Shown one piece after another: positions 12,946-25,060 of a DNA stretch of 64,000 nt. The stretch covers positions 77,196,998-77,260,997 of the forward strand of contig NC_061122.1 in the NCBI RefSeq assembly GCF_002878395.1, written 5' to 3'. The position numbers were made by a program, and so were the translations under genes. This DNA comes from Capsicum annuum (Eukaryota; Streptophyta; Magnoliopsida; Solanales; Solanaceae). A model generated the notes under the pieces. The model was not told where the DNA came from. It did no database searches and worked only from the letters and a program-made list of their open reading frames with translations. Position 1 is the first letter of the stretch. Every line of letters starts with the position of its first letter.

Positions 12946-13340
12946 AACATCGCTCAACAAGGTCATCAATTTCACCATACATGGCTCATAATACCTTTAC
13001 AACATCATTTTTAGATCATTCATACTTATTGGGCCATTGACCTAGTTCAACACATCATCATATATGACTAGACAATTCACTTAGACATTTTCACAAACAC
13101 CCTATGTGCATACCTTTAACGAGGCTATTTTTATTGTAGAAAACATCAAAGTTAAGGTTACTCAAGACCCTCATGTTAAAAATCACACAACAAGCACCCA
13201 CATATGGAAATTATCTTCATTAAAAAGTATAAAAATGAGTCTAAGTAAGAATCAACATTATTCATCATTAGGCACAAAACCCTTTTCATTTGATATCAAA
13301 ATCACCATATCAAATATTACAACTAGCATATGAGTTATTA
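12946..13340. other. Unassigned segment between H and the G LTR
   Basis: About 395 bases between the end of recognisable H reverse transcriptase and the resumption of G LTR sequence. An open frame at 13,106-13,333 resembles no gag, pol or known protein. It may be LTR sequence of G not shared with D, or a filler from the deletion that removed the rest of H. Confidence 0.4.
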
Positions 13341-13973
13341 TAGCAGTACTTTGGGTTGCACAAAGGAGTCATAATCATGGATAGAACCATCTCTATCGTG
13401 ATAGTTTAGGCTGCACAAAAGATTCGCAAGCATGGCCAAAATCATCATTATCGTGATGCACTAGACACAACAGTAAACTTAGAATTTTCCAAGTCTTTGC
13501 CAAGCCCTCGGGATTCATTCAAAATCTAATATGCATAAACAAACTATGTAACCCTATCAAATTAAATTCTCTAAACTCAATGGCATAGCCAAAATATCCA
13601 TATGAGGCTGTTTCAAAGAAAAAAGTGGGTCCCATACCTATTTTTTATTTCTTAACTCTCCGACCAATAGCTATAAATAAACCTGGGTACCTCAGGACTC
13701 AAACCAAGAGTCTACCTAAAAAAATCAATGTTGAAGAGCTGATGGTGCTATCAAAATTCTCATATGACATTATCTACTAGGAGTTTTGGTCTGAGATCAA
13801 ATCCTAAACAACAAAGGATCCAAAATAAGGAAATGAGCCTAATATCCAAATAAACTAACTAGTCACTGAACATACAGTACTAGTAAGTCATAAATGACCT
13901 ATGACCATTTTAGGGAGGCTTAAAATACCTAAAATCTATGCAAATGAAGGAAATGACCTAGAGGGTTATTACA
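13340..13973 (-). repeat. LTR of G, upstream part with 55-base repeats
   Basis: On the minus strand it starts TGTAATAACCCTCTAGG at 13,973, just after a pol-side segment reading GGTGGACTTT, and runs in parallel with the D LTR. For example the AAGACTTGGAAA phrase lies about 475 bases from the start in both. Two copies of a 55-base unit (period measured between TTTGGGTTGCACA at 13,350 and TTTAGGCTGCACA at 13,405) contain the dyad-like ATCACGATA motif. Confidence 0.6.
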
Positions 13974-13979
13974 AAAGTC

Positions 13980-15355
13980 CACCACATCTTTATTCATACC
14001 ACTCCACTAGTAGTTTTGCCTCAAATCTCTATACATCTTAGTTGTAATTGAGTGAATAGAATATCTGGAGCTTTGATCCTTATGCAAAATCAACAGAATC
14101 AAGTCATAAACCTTTAGTACAAAAATGTGACTATGAAAACTTAAAATACACTCAAAATCTATGGTATCCCTTTTGGAAATACCTCTCAACACCTGATAAT
14201 AGATTAAAGAAAGCCTCTTATCCTCAAATTAAAAACCCCAAATCTTCTCAAATAGCAATGACCTCACCTTAACAGTAGTAAGAATCCTTCTAGGGTATGA
14301 AATATCTAGTTGCACCATCAAGTTTTCTAAGGACTAAATGTCCTATTCCAAAAAGCTCTAAGAAACTAAAATACAAGCTAAGATACTTATTTTCACTGCC
14401 TTCCGACTCAAGGCATCCATAGCCATATTTTCCTTTCCCAAATGATATAAGATACAGATATCATAAACCTTAAGAAACTCTATCCACATATGCTACGTAG
14501 AATTAATCTCTCTCTGGGTCATAGGATGTTAAAAAATATAATGATCCGTAAAGATATCACAATACACACCATAGAGGTAATGCCTCCTAGTTTTAAACAT
14601 AAAAACTGCTATCGCTAATTCCAAATCATAAATGGATCTATTGAGCTCAGGCACCTAAAACTACCTCAATCCATAAGCAATAACTCACCCTATTGCATCA
14701 ATATACAACCCAAATCAAAATCGAAAGCATTATAACACACGGTGAATCCCTATGTCTAAGTAGGAAGAGCTAAGATAGGAGCTGAAGCAAAAAAATTCTT
14801 GAGGTTTTGAAAGCTCGACTCACGCTCCTCAGACCATAAGAAAGGAACTTTTATTTGAGTAAATTTGGTTAGCGATGTTGCAATAGTAACAAAACTCTCA
14901 ATAAACCGCCTATAATAATTAGCCAAACTAATTAAGCTATGAACCTGAGTCAGAGATGTAGGCCTATCTCAGTCATGAATAACCTCATCTTTGTTGGGTC
15001 TACTCTAATCCCATCCATAGACACCACATGTCCAATGAATATCAATAACTCAACCAAAAATTTACACATAGAGAATTTGGGAAAAAACATATGATTTATC
15101 ATAGCCTAGAGCACAATCCTTAAATATTGCATATCCTTCTCTATACTTCTCAAATACACAAATATGTCATCAATGAACAGAATCACATAAAAATCTAAAT
15201 AATGTCGAAACATGTGGTTTATCAAACCCAAAAACTCAATTGGGAGGTTAGTTAACCCAAAAGATATTAGTAAGAACTCATAATGACCATAATGGGTACT
15301 AAAGCCAGTCTTTGGGATACCTCAGCCCGAATCCATAATTGATGGTAACTAGACC
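13980..15355 (-). pseudogene. pol remnant of G: reverse transcriptase and RNase H, integrase mostly deleted
   Basis: Minus strand, read from 15,355 downwards: IRAE-type strand after the GYHQL motif, FRTRYGHYEFL and GLTNLP equivalents near 15,320-15,220, the catalytic LFIDDIF at about 15,165-15,185, then PKFS and the FIGHVVS-type motif near 15,020. RNase H follows at about 14,750-14,480, including ILTDH-type and HDLELAIAV-type motifs with stops. Expected order is reverse transcriptase, RNase H, integrase, but only a short tail with YDLI and DLRQNY (14,192-14,007) lies before the LTR. The integrase core is therefore deleted. The upstream end at 15,355 is cut by insertion of D. Confidence 0.65.
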
Positions 15356-16030
15356 TCTAATAACCATTAAGGTCATATTCTATATTTCCACTTTTTTTTC
15401 CATTAGAGCTTTTATAAAGATTCTCCAAGTCATTTATGAACTACTGGGACTGATAATTTGATTATCAAGCAGTTTATTAGGTTTTAAGAGTTAATTTATT
15501 GCTTTGAAGTCTTCACTGGTCCCAAATAGACATCGAGCAAGAACTTCAATCAAATTATCTTTTATGCCAATTTTAACTATTCTAACATCTTTATAATGTC
15601 AATTTTAGGCTATGTGGACTCTTAGTTCAGGTCTCGAGGCACCCAGACTTATTTTGACCTATTGGTTGGAAAGTTAAGAAAATGGAAGTTGGGTGTAGGA
15701 ACTACTTATTGTTGAAAGAACCTCAAATAAACATTTTAAATATGCCGTAAAGTTTAGAGTATTAAATTTAATAGGGTTTTATAGTTTATTTACATATACA
15801 AAATTTTGGATAAATATCAAGGGGTTGGCGAAGACTTGGAAATTGTAAGTCTCAATTATGTTGGTGCACTCACTAACAGAGAGCCATGGGTCTTGATCGC
15901 AATACCCTTTGCAGGGAACTATATGCCCCAATAGAGGTGCATAATTTCTTGAAGGGGACTCACTTGGCAGCCATCATATATCATGATCACGATAGTTGAG
16001 TTATGATAGCGACTCTCGAGTACCTGGGAA

Positions 16031-16044
16031 GGGTATAAATACCC
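16031..16044 (+). promoter_or_regulatory. Palindromic TATA box of the D LTR
   Basis: GGGTATAAATACCC has perfect six-base arms around AA and contains TATAAATA. It lies about 675 bases into the LTR, a normal place for the U3 promoter. In G the same place (8,424-8,436) is decayed to GGGTAAAATACCC. Confidence 0.6.
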
Positions 16045-16994
16045 TATTTCAGCCCCTTTCTACACATTTCTCATCCATTTTAAAAGAATTAAATGCTGAA
16101 GAGGGGAAAAACTTATCAAGAGCAATTGTGGGTGATTTAGGAGCTTGGGTAATGATTGTTTATGTGATTTTCCATCAAATATATGGTAAGATTCCTTTGA
16201 TTTCTTGGTTGATTTTTCCTCTTCTCACCTAAGTTTTCTCAAACTTGGTAGCTTGATTTTAGCACCATTATAGCTTAAATTTTACCAGTTTTAGGGTAAT
16301 TACTTTTTAAGCACAAGGAAATATTAGATTGGCTTTGTAAATGCAATTTTTGTAACTAAGACCTATATAGGATTTTTGAGTAACTTTGGATCCAAAGTAG
16401 AATAGTACAATATGGGTATCATTGTTCTTATTTTAATGACTACATTAAGATTTTGATTTTGTGGCATATTATGGAAAATTTTTGGAAGAAAAAGTCGGTG
16501 ATTTAGTGGATTCTTTAAGATTTTTTTAATGAACTGGGTAGGATAGGTTTCACCATTCCTATAGATTAAGCTAGTTCATAGTATATTTATAATATTATGT
16601 TGGATTTGGGATGAGTTTTAGATGTTGGTGTGATGAATTGCATAACTTAGGTTAGTTGGACTATTTAGGATATCTAAAAACCATAATTTAGGCATAATTA
16701 TCTTAGCTCCTAATGTTTTAGGTAAAACCTCTATCTTAGGGTTGATTGACGCTTAGTTAATATCTAATAGTGGATTTTGGTACCTTAGCCTAGTCCGAGG
16801 TAAAATTTTCTTTTTAATGGATTTCGAGGATTTAGAAGTAGGGTCTTTGACCTGCCATAGGCTAAGATTTGTATTAACTATTGAAAACCTTTTATATGCT
16901 TGATGTATGCCTTGAAAATGCTTATTGAGTTAATATCCAAAACTTTGGCATTTTAAGGTTATGATGAGTTGGCATTAAGAGTTAATGCTTATTG

Positions 16995-17150
16995 ATTATT
17001 CTAGTGATCATGCTTATCGATAATTCAAGCGATTGTATAATTAATTATGCTAGTGATTATGCAATTTATTATGCTAGTGACTGTGCTATTGATTATGCCA
17101 GTAGTTATTCGATTATTTATGCTAGTGATTATGTTATTGGTTATGAGAAT
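16995..17150. repeat. 24-base minisatellite in the D LTR
   Basis: Around seven degenerate copies of a unit like TATGCTAGTGATTATGCAAT (24 bases in full). Because 24 is a multiple of three, the plus strand stays open and encodes a repeating YASDYAI-like octapeptide inside the 16,992-17,234 frame. I read it as a repeat artefact and not as a gene. Confidence 0.75.
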
Positions 17151-17257
17151 GATGATATAATTACTAATTTGAGTTTGGATATTGATGATGGTATTGATGT
17201 TGTATATACTCGATTCAAATCCAAAAGATTATAATGACATTGCTCACACACACATAC

Positions 17258-19747
17258 TGTAATTCCCTAAAGTTTCTTAACTAATTTTGTCTCAAGAATG
17301 TCAAGTATTATCTTCTAAATTGAATGATGTTTATTCCATGAGGAGTTTTAAATATTTTCACATTTTTTCATGTGGTAAATTTAATAAGCTTTCCATCAAT
17401 ATAAAATTTGTCTAAATCTAATAATCGGGTAAGAAGTTATGACTATTCCAAGTCCCTATCATAAGACAACGCCATATTGGTTAGTGGTGTGCCGCGCCCC
17501 AAGATAACATGGCAATTGTCCTTTTTCCAGTGTCCCAAAATGATTTCTCCAAATCACGCCAAACATCCAGGTCACAAATAAAGTGGCAACATAATGGCTC
17601 CGCGTCACGTCATTTCCGTATTTTCCAATTGTCAAATTCCAGTGACACGGCGCAATAGCGCTGCGTCGCGCCAGGGGTCTAGGTCGAGAAATTTTCACTA
17701 ATTGAAAAGATGCATCCAAGGTTAAAATGTTCAATTTCCCACCCTCATTTAAGACCTTTAACACGAGATTCAGCTATTTGGAACCCAAAATATACTAGTT
17801 TCTCTTAATTTTCTCTCAAGAACAAGCTAGGGGTTTAATTAGGGATTGACTTTCAAGAAAGTCTCTCCATCAATCTTTGCTAAATCAAGAAGTAAGGTAT
17901 GTCATGTTTTGATTCATGGGTCTCTTTCAACCATGAAGCTCGAGAATCTCTTTTCAAAATCAAAGATTTGTATATTTATGAATCTTTGTGATTTGATTAA
18001 ATTGAAAAGTGATGTTCATGTTGTTTTTTGGTTTCATTCCATGTTATAGACTATTAATTACAAGAATTGATTCTAGTATGTGAGGAATTATGCGGTATTT
18101 ATGATAAACCCTTCAATTCACAAGTTGATTGATGTATCCTTGATTATTAGATGTGTTGATGATTGTATAACCATAGCATGCTCCCCCCATGTTCGATTAA
18201 ATGCTTATATGAATGAAAAGTCCCATAATAGTATGATAAAATGAAATCTCCATTCATGTACAAGTTACGTATGTCAAATATTTGATGAAATGTCTTAGCC
18301 AATGGATTATGTATTATTGATGTTGGTCCTGTACTCAAGAAAGCCATGTTTTTTTAGTTTTCTTCTATCGAGTCCTGGGGGTACTTGTACCCAAAAAATA
18401 TGGTTGTATGCCTAGAGTTTGTGTCATGCATTCATGATATCCTCAGTCAAGCCATGATCCATAGAACTCAGTCAGTCAAGTAACTTATCAAAGCTTAATA
18501 ATATAGTAATCTCAGTACTATTCTATCAGTCAATGGAACTTAATTAATTTAGTTCAGTAATCCATGATCAGTGTCTATTTAGATAGGAGTAGGAATTAGC
18601 ACCGAGTGAACCCAAGAATAGGAACACATACTGTCAGATGAGGGTGTGATTCTTAGAAGTCATTCTTGCATTCTAGAACTATATAGCCAACATAGGTTGA
18701 GACATCATCACTGTCAGATGAGGGTTGATGAGGTGGATAAGCCTGTTAGATGAGGGCCCCACTATTTTATTTTGGGGACACTTTCAGGTGAGGGTCACTC
18801 ACAGCTTATTCGTACCAGTGGTGCTGTATTGACACCCTTCAAATTGGGGTTACATATTGGACCACAACTAAGCCATAATGGCGAATTAGGGGCATGTCGA
18901 TTAGATAACTACTTACCATAATTTTAGTTACAGGATCAGGACTATCAGGTATATTTATTCAGTCTCAGTAATAGAACTTAAATAGTTTTACAGAATTTAA
19001 GACTGTCAGATATAGTCAACTCAAAATATTATGAAACTTAGCTAGTTCTATCAGATTCAGGATTGTCAAATACAGTCACTCATGTCATTAGTTATATCAG
19101 TTACCAAAATTCAGTTATCAGTCATATTAGTTATCAGTAAATTCATGTTATCATGATCTCAGATATAGTTATGACATATTCATGCATGTATTCTCACATA
19201 CATATTAGTCAGTTAGCCAGTATTGTTCATGCATATGAACCCCATGTATTCATCCTACCTTTCATGCATACTATTACATTTAAAGTACTGACACATTTGC
19301 ACTATGGTGTCTTATACCATAGGTTCAGAAGCATGAGCTCCAGAGCATCAGTAGTATTCTAGTCTCAGTAATTTGAGTTAGCAGTGAGTTCTCATCTTTT
19401 GAGGACATAATCATTTATTTATTATCTCATTAATAAATTTATAAGTTGGATCTAGTTGGGGACATATCCCATCAATTTCTTATCCAGACAATTATGTTTT
19501 AGAGGTTTTTTAGACTATAATATATTCAGATAGTATTTTAGTTTTGGGTATTTTATTACCCCACTCAGATGTTATATTTTATCAGTCATGCAGTTTTGAA
19601 CCTTATGTTCTTTTAGCCTTCATTTCCATATTATATTTAGTATGTTATATAGTGTACAGGTACAGGTATTATTCATTGGATAGCTTATGGTCTTTCAGGA
19701 TCGCGAGCACCGTGTAGTATTCTGACTACCAGATTTGGGGCGTTACA
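17258..19747 (+). mobile_element. Solo LTR E (alpha family) inside the D LTR
   Basis: A 2,490 bp LTR starting TGTAATTCCCTAAAG and ending GGGGCGTTACA, with no internal region. Flanks are catac (17,253-17,257) and tatac (19,748-19,752), a TSD with one transition. It shares the alpha landmarks with A and H: AGTAGGAATTAGCACCGAGTGA (first 20 bases near 18,590), TTGACACCCTTCAAATTGGGG-type phrase at about 18,835, and GATCGCGAGCACCGTG near its end. A GC-rich module at 17,484-17,690 includes CGCGTCACGTCA and GCGTCGCGCC. Such solo LTRs normally arise by recombination between the two LTRs of a full copy. Confidence 0.85.
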
Positions 19748-19790
19748 TATACACAAACATATATATGTATATATATGTATACAAATTTAA
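19748..19790. repeat. Short TA-rich microsatellite next to E
   Basis: Degenerate (AT)n/(GTAT)n tract such as ATATATATGTATATATATGT, part of the D LTR at the E insertion point. The left flank of E has a CACACACA run, so E appears to have entered a simple repeat. Confidence 0.7.
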
Positions 19791-20741
19791 GAGTCTAAAG
19801 GATGCTTATGTTATTGATTACATACTTACTGGTTTGACTCTAGTAAATTTACTATGACATTAGCCATAATACTAATGATATGGCTTTGAGGACTTTGGGG
19901 GGTAATAATTGAGAATTCAGATACTAACCAAGTCTAAAGTCCAAAAAATGGTTATAATGAGGCATGACATGGATGGATTCCAATTGGATTATAGAAATTT
20001 ATAGATAAAGATGGTTTGGGTTATGCTTTACATGATTGTACTCTTCAAGCTTTTGGGGGTCTGTATTGGGTTAGTTACTTTTTCATACTTATTGGCTTAT
20101 AGGGGACAGTTTTGTAGTTATAGTTGTTTTCTCTTTATGTTATTGTTCCGACTTATTTACTAAATTTTGTATAATGATACTGGAGTGTATTTCTAGTTTT
20201 TTCCTTATTTTTAACTTAGTTATGTTGACTTTTATTTTATTAAATCTATACCATAATTTAGCCCAGTCAATCGATGATGCCTACTGAGTACCCATAATTT
20301 TGGTACTTATACTACACTTTTGTACCCTTTTGGTATATATCTAAGTACTAGACACCATTGTTGATTTGACAATTGTGTTCTCATCAATTCATAGATAGGG
20401 TGAGCTTTTTTATTTAGAGTCATCTTATTTGTTTCTATCTTAGTTATGTCTAGTATTTTGTTTTTATACATATTTTATTTGTTATTTAGAACTTTTGTTA
20501 TATTTTTAGAAGCTTTTCTACTGGCCCTACTAGGTCGTGGGATAGTTATCTGTATTGGTTGTTACCTCTTGTCTATTTTCATTGCTTTGCTTTTTTAAAT
20601 GTTGCACTTTTTTAGTTTTCACTTTTTTGGACATTTTCCACCAAGTTATCCCATTATGAATAGCTCCGATCTATGGTTGGGCTCACCTACTAGTAGGTTA
20701 AGGTAGGTTCTATTACGACTCATAAATTGGGTCATGACAAA

Positions 20742-20755
20742 TTAGTATCATAGAC
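20742..20755 (+). other. Primer-binding site of D, degenerate
   Basis: TTAGTATCATAGAC lies two bases after the LTR end. Compared with TTGGTATCAGAGC it shows a G to A change, a G to T change and an extra base. It is the expected initiator-Met tRNA site in decay. Confidence 0.6.
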
Positions 20756-20963
20756 TAGGCTTCTCTGATATTATTGGTACAAGAGCAAGTGTCTTTTGAA
20801 GTCCTTCAAATTAGAGTAATGAAGTTTGTTTCATATCTTTAGGAGGCTATAGGACATTCTTAGGAGTTCTTCACTTCTTTTAATTATTTTGTGCTATTTC
20901 TAAGATATTCTATTGGTTTCACACTTTTGCAGATAGTTTGGATATGTGTTACCGCTACATGAG

Positions 20964-21285
20964 ATGAGGGTCACAAGATCAAGCCTAGGGATCTTGTTGC
21001 TATTTTTGAATGAACCAGAGGTCGTGGACAGCCTCAAGATATGTCCCTATGTAAGGGCAAGGATACGGGGCCTTTACTAGAACCTATTCTCGCTTCAGCC
21101 AGATATTTTTTTCCCCCAACCAATAATAGGATAGGGACCAATCTAGGCTCCAACTAGATTTATTTATTCTTTAGTGCTTAGGGTTACTTTGGTTTATCTT
21201 GTTGTATTAGTTGGTGGTGCTATAATGGTGCACAGTCTATAGATCAGAGTGGTACTATGGCAGAGGTATAACCTATAGTTGTAGC
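20964..21285 (+). pseudogene. gag of D, N-terminal part
   Basis: Begins near ATG 20,964 (MRVTRSSLGI), about 200 bases after the primer site, and continues with stops to the C insertion at 21,285, where the sequence reads PIVVA. The same gag resumes at 59,453 directly after the C element and its TSD, with ALRAKV. Low conservation is normal for the N-terminus of chromovirus Gag. Placement and the continuity across C are the main evidence. Confidence 0.55.
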
Positions 21286-23692
21286 TGAAATAGCTTAGGT
21301 TTTGACCCTTAGAAAATTTCCTGAGTTTTAGCTTCTGGACATCATATGACTAAGAGATACTAGTCCTATGATAGGGTATGGCTAGCGTTGGTTTGGTCGT
21401 ATAGTAACCAGTGTGAATTGTTTGGTTTCTATGTAAGGTAAAATTGGAACATACTAGTCATATGTTAAGGTACGAATGGTAGGGTGTCAATCGTATGTTT
21501 CCCTAAGTTTAGTCTAGGTGATTCTATTATGCCTAAGGTATGACTTTATGGTACTAGTCATATGGTAGGGTACGGTTTGGCTTTGATGGTCATATGTTGA
21601 ATAGTGTTGGGGTCCAAGCGAGGGCCTATGGTACGAGTAGTGGGTTCTATTCATATGGTAGGGTATGACTGGTATGGGGTGGCCGTATCATCCTGCAGGA
21701 ATTTTAAGCAGTTTAAGATGAGGGTAATCAAATTATTTACCCTCTTAACTTCTTAAGGCCCATGACTTATATCACTATTAGGACATTATTTAACCTATTT
21801 GCAATCACCTAAACACTGTTAAATTCCCTCTAAGGCTCTTGGGTTGAGAAAGGCTAGGGTTATAGCAATAGGAGAAAATTGGGGCTTACAAGGGTGATTT
21901 ATTGCCATCATCTTCATAATCTAAGGCATATTACTCCTTCCCCATTGTTAGTTCCAACTAAAGGCATGTTTTATGTATTGTTTTCATGGCATAAATATTG
22001 TATGGTTTTGGCTTTTAAAATATATATTGGGGGTTTTGGTTATAATGGTTGGTTATGATTTTCCAATGTATTTTACTTATTTTTTTCATATTATTATGGT
22101 GGTTTGAACATTTGCTTGCTGGGAATGCTTAATTGGTACTTGGTTTTGGCTTTGGAAATACTATGCCCCCAATATGTTTGATAAAATGCCTATGAGAATG
22201 TTTTTTGTTAAATTGTTGGACTCAAATTAAATTATTGCATGGTATAACTTGGTAATGGAGCCCTAAATGGTATAAATGGTTTAAATAGTTTGGAATGGTT
22301 AAATGGTAAGGTCTTGGAGGTTATGGTTGATCAAATTGAAAGTCTTTTAGGGTACAAAGGACTTCCCCAAGTAAACATAATAATGATTACTTGAAGGGTA
22401 CATGGGATTCCGCTAAGTCAACATATGAATGTAATCTATGGGTACATAGGAATCCTTTTTTCTATAAAAGATTAGCTAAGGACATTGCTTGAAAGCTATA
22501 GTCGGTATGACGATACCACTACTTATAGCCTTTGTTAATAATAAATGAAATGGTCATATAGTTGTGTGGTAATGATTTTAATTAGGCAATAATGAAATAG
22601 AGTGATAGCTAACTATGAAGGTATGAGTCCAATGGATGGACACCTGAAGCTCATATTTGACGACATGAGGATTGGTCATGGCAACCATATATGATACTTA
22701 CCAGGTACACAGAAATCTTCTAATTACACTTGTACATATGTATCATGGAGAATGAAGGGCACTCGGGAATCCCCTACTCCTTTGGTATCCTCAGTTTGTG
22801 TGGCTACATATATTTGGGCAGATTCAGGGGGTTATAATGGACCCATATAACTCATGTGTGATTCTAGGATAGTTAAGCTACACATACCCATAGGTTAATG
22901 GTTTTAAAGGCAGGCTAAACCTTGTTGGCTTTCCCAACATGATTATATATCTATATGTGTATGGTTGTGAATGTATATAGTTGGTTTACTTAGTTTTAAA
23001 GGTTGGAATTGTTTGATCCTTATCCTGAGTGAATGCTAGCATTCACCCGCAACCCATCTTTGGGCTATTGTAGCCCCACATGATGCAGGAATCAGTTATT
23101 ATTCTTCTCCTTCTTAGTGATTATGTTTGGGATCAACTTAGTTGGATGGAGTGGTGAGCTTTCATATTTCAGAAGTCTCCATTTATTATCATGAATATTT
23201 TTACATTCTTTGGTTATTTCATATACATTGGTTTTGTCTATGGTTGGGGGTATGTCCTAATCAGATATTGTTTTAATTTTGGTTAGAGGATTTGTGGAAC
23301 TACTATGGGTCAGTATGGGCGGTGTCGGCAGTGGTGTCAGCCTTAGTATTGGCATTTGTATTAGGGATGATACTATTTAACTGTATTTATGGTTTTTCTA
23401 TCCTATTATTTTTAGATTATATATATTCACATTAAAACTCATTTGGTATGGGATGTATGGATTGGTTTATAGTTTTGTATTAGTTTAGGATGGTTGGACT
23501 TTTGTGGGTTAGTCACGGTCACGGACCTATCCCATAGTCTAGAATTGTAATAAATGCTTTCTTGTTATATGTTTGGAATTCATCCGACTTATGGTACATG
23601 TTTGGAGGTTGGGTTGGGTAATGGGGGTTGTCCCTTGTCCTTGTTAGACTTGGGATGCCTATTCCAATAAGGCCCTAGTTCAGGTCATGTCA
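21286..23692 (+). repeat. 5' LTR of C (gamma family)
   Basis: Starts TGAAATAGCTTAGG and ends CAGGTCATGTCA. It aligns along its length with 57,150-59,452: shared phrases include TCTGGACATCAT/TTTGGACATCAT near the start, GTACAAAGGACTTCCCC-type text, and GGAATTCATCCGACTTA near the end. Contains the hairpin-like GGTTGGGGGTATGTCCTAATC at 23,242. Length 2,407 bp. Confidence 0.85.
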
Positions 23693-23694
23693 AG

Positions 23695-23707
23695 CTAGTA
23701 TCAAAGC
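23695..23707 (+). other. Primer-binding site of C
   Basis: CTAGTATCAAAGC, a degenerate TTGGTATCAGAGC, two bases after the LTR end. Confidence 0.7.
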
Positions 23708-23897
23708 TTTGGTACAAGGTCAGGAGTCCATAAAGCCATATTAAATAGAGTCTCTTTTAAGGGTGTGTAGTGCTCCACACTTATAAGAGAGAGGATACAA
23801 GGCATTTAGGAAATATTTATTTTTTTGTGTTCTATTTTAAAGCTTGGAGTCTAAGTCCATGAATCTCCTCTGATTTTATTTTTTCGCTTTTCAAATT

Positions 23898-25060
23898 ATG
23901 CCTCGGTGATATGAAGTTCACAAAAACTCATTTTTCCCAATTGGGGACAATGTTGATGGGACATGTTCTACTCAGGTGATCCATAATCGATCTAGGGGTC
24001 CAGTCCCTGATATTGCTAAAGCCCACCAATTCCTTCTAGTCCTCCCCAGGATCCTCAGATAAATATGATAAACATGAAGTCTCGTCAGTCGATTCATGTG
24101 ATTGTTCAGTTGGTAGTTTCCCAGGTTGAGCATGGTGTATCTGGTATTGCATCTTATGATGCCACAAGGGTTGGCCAATACATAAGGTTAATTCCTCTAA
24201 CTTTTACTGGTGTTAAGGTGGAGGAAGAACCTTAGGGTTTTCTAGATGAAATGGAAAAGATCTTCAAGTTCATGTAAGCCACAAATTTGGAAAGGGTGAA
24301 TTTTGTTACCTACCAGCTAAAAGATGTGGCATACCAATAGTACAAGGAATAGGATTGGGCAAGGGGTGAGGTTCATAAGTCTTCTCTATGGGAGATTTTT
24401 TCTAATGTATTTTTTGAATGCTTGTTTCCTCAGGAGTTGAGGGAAGTGAAGGTGGAGGAATTTGTTTATCTAAAATAAGGGAAGATGTCGGTCAAGGAAT
24501 ATGCCTTTAAATTCACCAGTTGTCTAGGTATGCTCTAGAATTGGTGTCTGATATGAGGTTCAGGATGAGAAAGTTTGCTTCAAGACTGTCTCTTGAGTTG
24601 ATCCTTGAAAGAAAGACTACATTGATGATGAACGACATGGATATCTCTAGGTTATTTGTTCATAAACAACAGGTGGAGAAGGTAAAGATAAAGAAGGTTA
24701 AGGTAAGTGAAAGATAGGGTAAGAGGTTTAGATTCTCTCTGTAGGGTGGTCAGCAAAAAAGTAGTCTGGATGGTGGTAAGTGGCTAAAGAAAAACTGGGG
24801 GATTTTTGGTTTTTTCTCTATAGCTAGTGCTCCTTACCCAAAACAGTCAGGTTATAGGCGTCTATAGGGTGGAAAGAACTTTAGGGAATAGAGTACCTAA
24901 TCTTAGGCTAGTGGGGCTCAGTCGTCCTTATTATGTCCTCCTTTTAGGTTCTGTGGTCAGATGCATCGAGTCTTTGATGATGAGGAGAGGGACAGGTGCT
25001 TTAAATATGGTCAGTCAGGCCATATACTTAGAAATTGACTGGTTGGTAAGGTTGCTTCGG
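23898..25060 (+). pseudogene. gag of C, broken
   Basis: Chromovirus Gag remnant starting at ATG 23,898 (MPR). Recognisable blocks, in shifting frames: LTFTGVKVEEEP near 24,200, LDEMEKIFKFM at about 24,245, YQLKDVAYQ near 24,310, FPQELREVKVEEFV at about 24,430, GKMSVKEYAFKF near 24,485, and the open stretch 24,520-24,717 (ELVSDMRFRMRKFASRLS, MDISRLFVHKQQVEK). A zinc-knuckle region lies at about 24,950-25,030 (CGQMH, then RCFKYGQSGHI), with the second Cys of the CCHC changed to Tyr. Stops and frameshifts throughout. It is the Tekay/Del style of Gag and is distinct from that of A and H. Confidence 0.8.

Larger units (their letters stand above)
8501..13340 (+). mobile_element. Element H, truncated alpha-family chromovirus
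   Basis: Plus-strand element with 5' LTR, methionine-tRNA primer site, decayed gag with zinc knuckle, protease remnant and the first part of reverse transcriptase. The reverse transcriptase homology ends near 12,945. The following roughly 400 bases are unassigned before G LTR sequence resumes at about 13,340. Integrase and 3' LTR are missing. Its LTR and gag are related to the pol-less element A, so H-like copies are plausible autonomous relatives of A. Confidence 0.7.
6303..15355 (-). mobile_element. Element G, second-level Ty3/gypsy copy, interrupted by H
   Basis: Minus-strand delta-family element inserted into the integrase of F. Left piece 6,303-8,500 is the LTR 3' part. The right pieces are the LTR 5' part (about 13,340-13,973) and pol (13,980-15,355). 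Element H (from 8,501) splits the LTR. The candidate left TSD is aaagt (6,298-6,302). Pol lacks most of integrase by deletion and stops at reverse transcriptase where the D LTR starts at about 15,356. I infer that the two LTR pieces belong together because the left piece corresponds to D from about position 16,000 onward and the right piece to D 15,356-15,990. Confidence 0.6.
15356..20739 (+). repeat. 5' LTR of D, interrupted by solo LTR E
   Basis: Starts TCTAATAACC (decayed TGTAATAACC) and ends GGTCATGACA just before the primer site. Removing E and one TSD copy gives about 2.9 kb. It resembles the G and F LTRs throughout. Landmarks are the AAGACTTGGAAA phrase (about 15,831), a palindromic TATA box (16,031-16,044), a 24-base minisatellite (about 17,000-17,150), and the CTAGGTCGTGGGATAG phrase near 20,530. 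Confidence 0.7.

Noticed and set aside
13385..13389. aacca at 13,385-13,389 as the right TSD of H, matching aacca at 8,496-8,500
   Set aside because: G LTR sequence already resumes left of 13,385 (the 55-base repeats start near 13,350), and H has no 3' LTR end there. The match is probably chance.
16992..17234. Open frame of 80 codons with repeating YASDYA as a possible small protein
   Set aside because: It is the by-product of a 24-base tandem repeat in an LTR; there is no start context, conservation or domain.
17459..17764. Minus-strand frame of 101 codons as a gene
   Set aside because: It covers the GC-rich module of solo LTR E, where low stop density is expected; no domain or start signal supports it.
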